DNA of 50,157 nucleotides from positions 1 to 50,157 of the forward strand of contig CAMLDY010000011.1 of the NCBI GenBank assembly GCA_946478895.1, in the 5' to 3' direction. The stretch's first letter is position 1, and each line of letters opens with the position of its first letter. Both the position numbers and the translations under genes were made by a program. Below are positions 46,313-50,157 of this stretch, one piece after another. This stretch comes from an uncultured Gemmatimonadota bacterium. GTDB taxonomy: Bacteria > Gemmatimonadota > Gemmatimonadetes > Gemmatimonadales > Gemmatimonadaceae. The notes under the pieces are model-generated. The model searched no databases. It had not been told where the DNA came from and saw only the letters and a program-made list of their open reading frames with translations.

Positions 46313-47482
46313 CTACTCTCCTGCGGCTCTGCGTCGCTTGGTGCGCCGCGGCGACGCGGTTTTCTTGCGACTGATCGGTACGACGTTGAGCTCCGCGGCG
46401 GGCTCGGCCTCGGCCGGCGCTGCCGGAACGGTGCGAGGCTGCTTGTAGGTGAACCGCTTGCCCTCGTAATTGCGGAAGATCACTTCGTCGTCGGTGATCT
46501 GCTCGAGGTACTCCGGCAGGAGCGGAACCTTGCCGCCGCCACCCGGGGAGTCGATCACGAACTGCGGCACGGCCAGGCCCGAGGTCCAGCCGCGGAGCGC
46601 TGCCATGATCTCGAGACCTTTCTGCACGGTGGTCCGGAAGTGCTCCCCGCCCGCCACCTGGTCCGCCATATATAGGTAGTAGGGCCGGACCCGCGCCTTC
46701 AGCAACTCGTGCATCAGCTTCATCATCACCTTCGGGTCGTCGTTGACGCCCTTGAGCAGTACTGTCTGGCATCCGAGTGAGACCCCGGCGCGCGACAGCC
46801 GATCGAGCGCGGCGACCGTTGCCGGCGTCAGCTCGCTCGGATGATTGAAGTGGGTGTTCATGTAGATCGGGTGGTACTTCTGCACCATCTCGCAGAACTC
46901 CGGCGTGATGCGCTCGGGGAGGTGCGAGGTGATGCGGCTGCCGAGCCGGATGATCTCGATGTGCGGGATCGCGCGCAGCTGCTGGAAGAAATACTCCAGC
47001 CTGCGATCGCTCAGCATCATCGGGTCGCCGCCGCTCATGATGACGTCGCGGATCTCGGTGTGCTCCCTCAGGTACTGGAACGCCGAGTCGAACTGGTTGA
47101 GCGGAATCTTCTCCGGGTCGCCGACCTTGCGTCGGCGGGTGCAGAACCGGCAGTACGACGCGCACACGGGACTCACCAGAAAGAGTGCCCGGTCGGGATA
47201 GCGATGCGTGATGTTCGGCACCGGGGAATCGCCGTCCTCGTCGAGGGAGTCGATCACACCATCGACGATGTCGAGCTCCTCGACGGTCGGGACGTATTGA
47301 TTCCACATCGGATCTCCCACTTCCTTGATCTGCTCGTACGCAGCAGGAGTGAGACGCATCTGGAAATTGTCGAACGCCGGCTTCAGGGCTTCGACGTCGA
47401 TGACGTCGTGCCCGAACTTGTCCGCCAGCTTCTCCAACGTGGCGATGCTTCGATCCCTGATGATTTGCTGCCAATCGCTCAT
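46313..47482 (-). CDS. kamA: Lysine 2,3-aminomutase (radical SAM, PLP)
   Basis: The 389-residue protein has the radical SAM [4Fe-4S] motif CASYCRFC (Cys107, Cys111, Cys114), the SAM-binding MSGGDPMML and the PLP lysine Lys318 in PGGGGKVPLLPEY. The two Asp that recognise the lysine side-chain amine in known lysine 2,3-aminomutases are present as Asp274 (YMADQV) and Asp311 (VIDSPGG). In glutamate aminomutases they are replaced, so L-lysine to L-beta-lysine is the likely reaction. The C-terminal 40 residues are a Lys/Arg-rich, probably disordered tail. It is the last gene of an apparent operon behind two ATP-grasp ligases. Confidence 0.92.
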   Translation of the reverse strand: MSDWQQIIRDRSIATLEKLADKFGHDVIDVEALKPAFDNFQMRLTPAAYEQIKEVGDPMWNQYVPTVEELDIVDGVIDSLDEDGDSPVPNITHRYPDRALFLVSPVCASYCRFCTRRRKVGDPEKIPLNQFDSAFQYLREHTEIRDVIMSGGDPMMLSDRRLEYFFQQLRAIPHIEIIRLGSRITSHLPERITPEFCEMVQKYHPIYMNTHFNHPSELTPATVAALDRLSRAGVSLGCQTVLLKGVNDDPKVMMKLMHELLKARVRPYYLYMADQVAGGEHFRTTVQKGLEIMAALRGWTSGLAVPQFVIDSPGGGGKVPLLPEYLEQITDDEVIFRNYEGKRFTYKQPRTVPAAPAEAEPAAELNVVPISRKKTASPRRTKRRRAAGE

Positions 47483-47535
47483 GCTTGCACCACTCCGGCC
47501 CCGATTGGGGCGCTATAGATGATCGGTACTTCCCT

Positions 47536-48549
47536 TCAACCCAGGCCGGACAGCCTGAGCGTCTTCACCCACCGGTCCGCATAATTGTCCGCGCGCTTCG
47601 CGAGGGCGTGGTCGCAGATTTTCCGAATCAGGTCGGAATAACCGATGGTTGCGGCGCCGGCCATACGGGCGAGGCCCGCGGTCGGCGATATGTCGGGGTT
47701 CGCGTTCACTTCGAGCAGCCACGGCCGCCCGGACTGGTCGATGCGGAAATCGCAGCGTCCGTAGCCTTCGCCACCGGCGACGGCCCACGCCGCGCGCGCG
47801 ATGACCGCGAGCTCATTGGCCAGATCTTCGGGGAGGTCCGCCGGGCAATTCGGCTTGGCGCCGAGATCTTCATCGCTGCCGGTCTCCCACTTCGAGCGGT
47901 AAGAGACGATGTGCCACATGCCCTGCGGCATCTCGCCAAAATCGATCTCGGCGATCGGAAGAACCTCGTCACCGAGTATTCCAACGTTGACCTCACGGCC
48001 GTCGACGAAACGCTGAACGAGCACTTCGTCCCAGCCTTCGAACATTGCTTGGACGCGGGCGGACAGCGCGCGCATGCTGCGGACGACTGAACGCTGCTCG
48101 ATGCCGACCGATGCGTCCTCGGCGACGGGCTTGCAGATGGCGGGGAATCCGACGCTCGTTATCTCCTCACCGCGCTTGACGTGGGTCCAGCGTGGAACCG
48201 GCAAGCCGGCGCGGTCGAGCACGCCGTTAACGACGTTCTTGCGCAGGGTGAGCGCTGTCGTCCAGCTGGAGCTGCCGGTAAACGGCACTCCGATCAGCTC
48301 GAGCACCGAGATGACCATCGGCTCGTAGATCGCTTCGCCGTCGATGCCTTCGCAGATATTGAAGACGAGATCGAACTTTCCCTTGCGGACACGCTCGACC
48401 CAGCGCCCGTCGTTGCTGACCGGAACGCGGACGACCTCTTCGGCCCAATCGAGCAGCGCGCTCTCCACCGCCTCGATCGACTCGAGCAGCTGGATCTCCG
48501 GAGCTTTTCCGAGTGCCGAAAGTCCATCGAACAACAGGGCAATTTTCAT
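47536..48549 (-). CDS. D-Ala-D-Ala-ligase-like ATP-grasp protein (second ligase)
   Basis: The 337-residue protein has a Ddl-like arrangement: N-terminal MKIALLFDGLS, the Ddl-like NICEGIDGEAIYEP and GVPFTGSS, the ATP-binding lysines in TLRKNVVNG and ICKPVAEDASVGI, and the Mg-binding CDFRIDQ and LLEVNANPDISP. The start is fixed by GAGGAGGAGA before the ATG at 48549; the longer in-frame N-terminus overlaps the upstream gene. It would join a carboxylate to an amine through an acyl phosphate. The substrates are unknown. It sits 53 bases upstream of kamA and 37 bases after the first ligase. Confidence 0.88.
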   Translation of the reverse strand: MKIALLFDGLSALGKAPEIQLLESIEAVESALLDWAEEVVRVPVSNDGRWVERVRKGKFDLVFNICEGIDGEAIYEPMVISVLELIGVPFTGSSSWTTALTLRKNVVNGVLDRAGLPVPRWTHVKRGEEITSVGFPAICKPVAEDASVGIEQRSVVRSMRALSARVQAMFEGWDEVLVQRFVDGREVNVGILGDEVLPIAEIDFGEMPQGMWHIVSYRSKWETGSDEDLGAKPNCPADLPEDLANELAVIARAAWAVAGGEGYGRCDFRIDQSGRPWLLEVNANPDISPTAGLARMAGAATIGYSDLIRKICDHALAKRADNYADRWVKTLRLSGLG

Positions 48550-48586
48550 CGCGACTGTCTCCTCCTCGCTGTCGTGGCTGCGGATG

Positions 48587-49774
48587 TCACGATCCGCTCG
48601 CTGCCAGCGCCGGCTCGATCGGAGCGGACGCGGCACGCGAAGCGGATCTGGTGAGAGGGACACCTTGCCGCGCTGCGGCAAACTTCAAACAGCTTTGAAT
48701 CAGCTCGTCGTATCCGATCCCCGCCGCGCGGGCGGCTTTGGGAAGGCACGAGTTCTCTGCCGGGTCGGGCAGAATTCCCGGCAATGGATTTACCTCGAGC
48801 ACGCTCGGATTGTCCCTCGCATCCAGGCGGACGTCGATCCGCGCCCAGTCGCGACAGCCAAGCACCCTGAACGCGTCGAGGGTAACCCGCTCGATGGACG
48901 CCTGGAGGTCCTTGGTGATACGCGCCGGGCACTGGAAGATGTCGAGCGGTTTTTCCGGCCGGTCCCAGACGAACTTGGCGTCGTAGCTGTAGATCGGCGC
49001 GGCGCCTTGGGGCAGCGTCGAAAAATTCATCCCGACGATCGGGAGCACTGTCGCCTCGTCTCCGTTGCCGAGCACCGCACAGGTGAACTCGGCGCCGGGG
49101 AGGAATTCTTCCACCAGGACTGCCTGATGGTAGTTCTCGAGGAGGAACTCGACCTGGCGGAACAGCTCGTCGCGATCGCGGCAAAGGTTCCTGTCGGTGA
49201 TTCCCTTCGAGGATCCCTCGTGGACCGGCTTCACGAAAAGCGGAAAGGCGAGCTTTGCGACGTGATAGAGGTCGGCGAGCTTTTCGACGACGGCGAACTT
49301 CGGCGTTGGAATTCCGTGGAAGCTGAGGGTCTCTTTGGTTCTCGCCTTGTCGAGGCAGAGCGTCAGGGTGAACGGATCGCTGCCGGTGTACGGGATTCCG
49401 TAGAACTCGCAGATGGCGGGGACGTGGGCCTCGCGATTCACGCCGTTCGAGCCTTCGGCGATGTTGAAGACGATGTCGGGCTTTGCCTGCCGGAGCTTCT
49501 CCGGAAAATCTTCCGTCGCCTCGAGGCGAACGACTTTGCCGAGCTGGGAGAGCGCGGATTCGACGGCATCGATGGTGGCGGGGTTGTCCCACTCCGCGAA
49601 TTCATCGCGGGCGATCAGCTCAGCGACCGAGAGATCTGAGATTCTACTGGGAGGTTCTTCATCGGGACGCGGAAGCTCCCCGTCTTGCTGACGGCCGCCC
49701 TCTGGAAGTGGGCTGGCGAGCTCTGTCGGCTCGGGCTTTTGGTTGTAGGCGAGTCCGATGAGAGTCATCGACAC
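48587..49774 (-). CDS. D-Ala-D-Ala-ligase-like ATP-grasp protein (first ligase)
   Basis: The 395-residue protein has an N-terminal Pro/Glu-rich segment (about 12-45) and then a Ddl-like fold: FNIAEGSNGVNREAHVP, YGIPYTGSDPFTLTLCLDKARTKE, LFVKPVHEGSSKGI, VEEFLPGAEFTCAVLG and RIDVRLDARDNPSVLEVNPLPGI. It lacks the standard Ddl N-terminal HGxxGEDG motif, so it is probably not the cell's D-Ala-D-Ala ligase. The C-terminal 25 residues are Ala/Ser-rich. It is the promoter-proximal gene of the ligase-ligase-kamA set. Met3 (49768) is an equally good start. Confidence 0.88.
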   Translation of the reverse strand: MSMTLIGLAYNQKPEPTELASPLPEGGRQQDGELPRPDEEPPSRISDLSVAELIARDEFAEWDNPATIDAVESALSQLGKVVRLEATEDFPEKLRQAKPDIVFNIAEGSNGVNREAHVPAICEFYGIPYTGSDPFTLTLCLDKARTKETLSFHGIPTPKFAVVEKLADLYHVAKLAFPLFVKPVHEGSSKGITDRNLCRDRDELFRQVEFLLENYHQAVLVEEFLPGAEFTCAVLGNGDEATVLPIVGMNFSTLPQGAAPIYSYDAKFVWDRPEKPLDIFQCPARITKDLQASIERVTLDAFRVLGCRDWARIDVRLDARDNPSVLEVNPLPGILPDPAENSCLPKAARAAGIGYDELIQSCLKFAAARQGVPLTRSASRAASAPIEPALAASGS

Positions 49775-49945
49775 CTACAGAAAAACGCGTGCGCGATTCA
49801 TGGGGTCGAGTATATAAACGTCGACGATGCTGCGCAATAATTATTCCGGAGTTCGGAAAAAATTTTTTCAGCCGGAAATTTTTTTCGGCGGAAAAAATTT
49901 CCGAGGCGGAGAAAAAATTCCTGGAAGGAGAGATTCGTCCGGAAG
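49775..49945. promoter_or_regulatory. AT-rich promoter region of the ligase-kamA operon
   Basis: These 171 bases lie upstream of the first ligase gene and downstream of thyX, both on the minus strand. They contain the most AT-rich tract of the window, with repeated GGAAAAAATT/AATTTTTTCC blocks between 49855 and 49925. A perfect 12-base inverted repeat CGGAAATTTTTT / AAAAAATTTCCG occupies 49873-49903 with a 7-base loop; it may end thyX transcription or be a bent-DNA regulatory site. I could not place the -35/-10 boxes with confidence. Confidence 0.5.
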
Positions 49946-50157
49946 CTAGACCTTGTGATAAACGATCCGCGCGGCCTCTCGCCTGTCGTCAGCCTTATAA
50001 ATCTCGAAGTCCGAAAAAAAGGCGGGCGTCTCCTTCTGAAGAAGCTTGAGCATCGCCACCGCGCAGCGACGGATCTCCAGCTCGGCGCCCTCGCTCGAGC
50101 GAAGCTCCAGCATCGTCCGCCACGCCCGCGCGTTGGCGGTGACCACGATCTTGGTCT
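49946..50157 (-). CDS. thyX: FAD-dependent thymidylate synthase, C-terminal part
   Basis: Seventy residues are visible; the gene starts beyond the right edge. The segment VVTANARAWRTMLELRSSEGAELEIRRCAVAMLKLL matches the C-terminal ThyX region, where the Asn-Ala-Arg stretch contacts substrate and flavin and the Arg of LELR lies in the dUMP site. ThyX methylates dUMP using methylene-tetrahydrofolate and FADH2, so the host may lack or not need ThyA. The assignment rests on this one segment. Confidence 0.8.
   Translation of the reverse strand, partial: TKIVVTANARAWRTMLELRSSEGAELEIRRCAVAMLKLLQKETPAFFSDFEIYKADDRREAARIVYHKV

Noticed and set aside
49789..50049. 86-codon plus-strand frame through the AT-rich tract
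   Set aside because: It overlaps thyX in antisense, and its Phe/Lys-rich sequence simply reflects the A6/T6 blocks. No ribosome site is present.

Overview
The window is a gene-dense stretch of a high-GC bacterial chromosome, with few non-coding gaps above 200 bases. It looks like a Gemmatimonadota-type genome. That assignment is an inference from the mix of proteins (a long-form IspH, a fused 2-oxoacid dehydrogenase E1, many exported peptidases and lipoproteins, short exported proteins) and no rRNA gene is present to confirm it. I see no tRNA, rRNA, CRISPR array, transposase or phage gene. The content is mostly chromosomal housekeeping.

Layout. 1-3794: the end of an FAD-dependent reductase, folE (GTP cyclohydrolase I), glpD (minus strand) and an Ada-type alkylation-repair gene. 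3827-11396: one co-directional block of fadI, fadJ, an M14 peptidase lipoprotein, proline dehydrogenase, a small unknown gene and rsgA; several junctions are 4-base stop/start overlaps. 11393-13154: osmC and a thiosulfate sulfurtransferase on the minus strand, divergent from a small [2Fe-2S] protein. 13209-16337: two small low-complexity proteins each followed by a strong hairpin terminator, a small unknown gene, a TerC/Alx membrane protein and an exported unknown protein. 16458-25641: fused E1 dehydrogenase, small lipoprotein, nadE, a class A penicillin-binding protein and Lon. 25768-33570: a Ser/Thr kinase, a glycosidase-like lipoprotein, an LTxxQ periplasmic protein, an intergenic region holding a compact RNA-like three-way junction, an unknown gene with an alpha/beta hydrolase, a DEAD-box helicase and an orphan prepilin. 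33667-37648: an M1 peptidase, a selenoprotein gene of the SelW/Rdx type, and two exported small proteins. 37712-46177: a DEAH-type helicase, gmhA, an LD-carboxypeptidase, ispH with an unusual in-frame insert, a small unknown gene and a CPA2 antiporter. 46313-49774 (minus strand): lysine 2,3-aminomutase downstream of two tandem ATP-grasp ligases. 49946-50157: the C-terminal part of thyX.

Most notable observations: (1) a 75-residue SelW-like gene at 36031-36258 is interrupted by an in-frame TGA in a CxxU motif and followed at the right distance by a bacterial SECIS-like hairpin, so standard gene calling would miss it; (2) an inverted array of GGGGATG-like units fills one convergent intergenic gap (16339-16457) and a related copy lies in frame inside ispH (42521-42627), adding about 38 residues; (3) kamA and two D-Ala-D-Ala-ligase-like genes form an apparent operon that could make a beta-lysine-containing small molecule; (4) a cloverleaf-like inverted repeat lies in the 29360-29818 gap.
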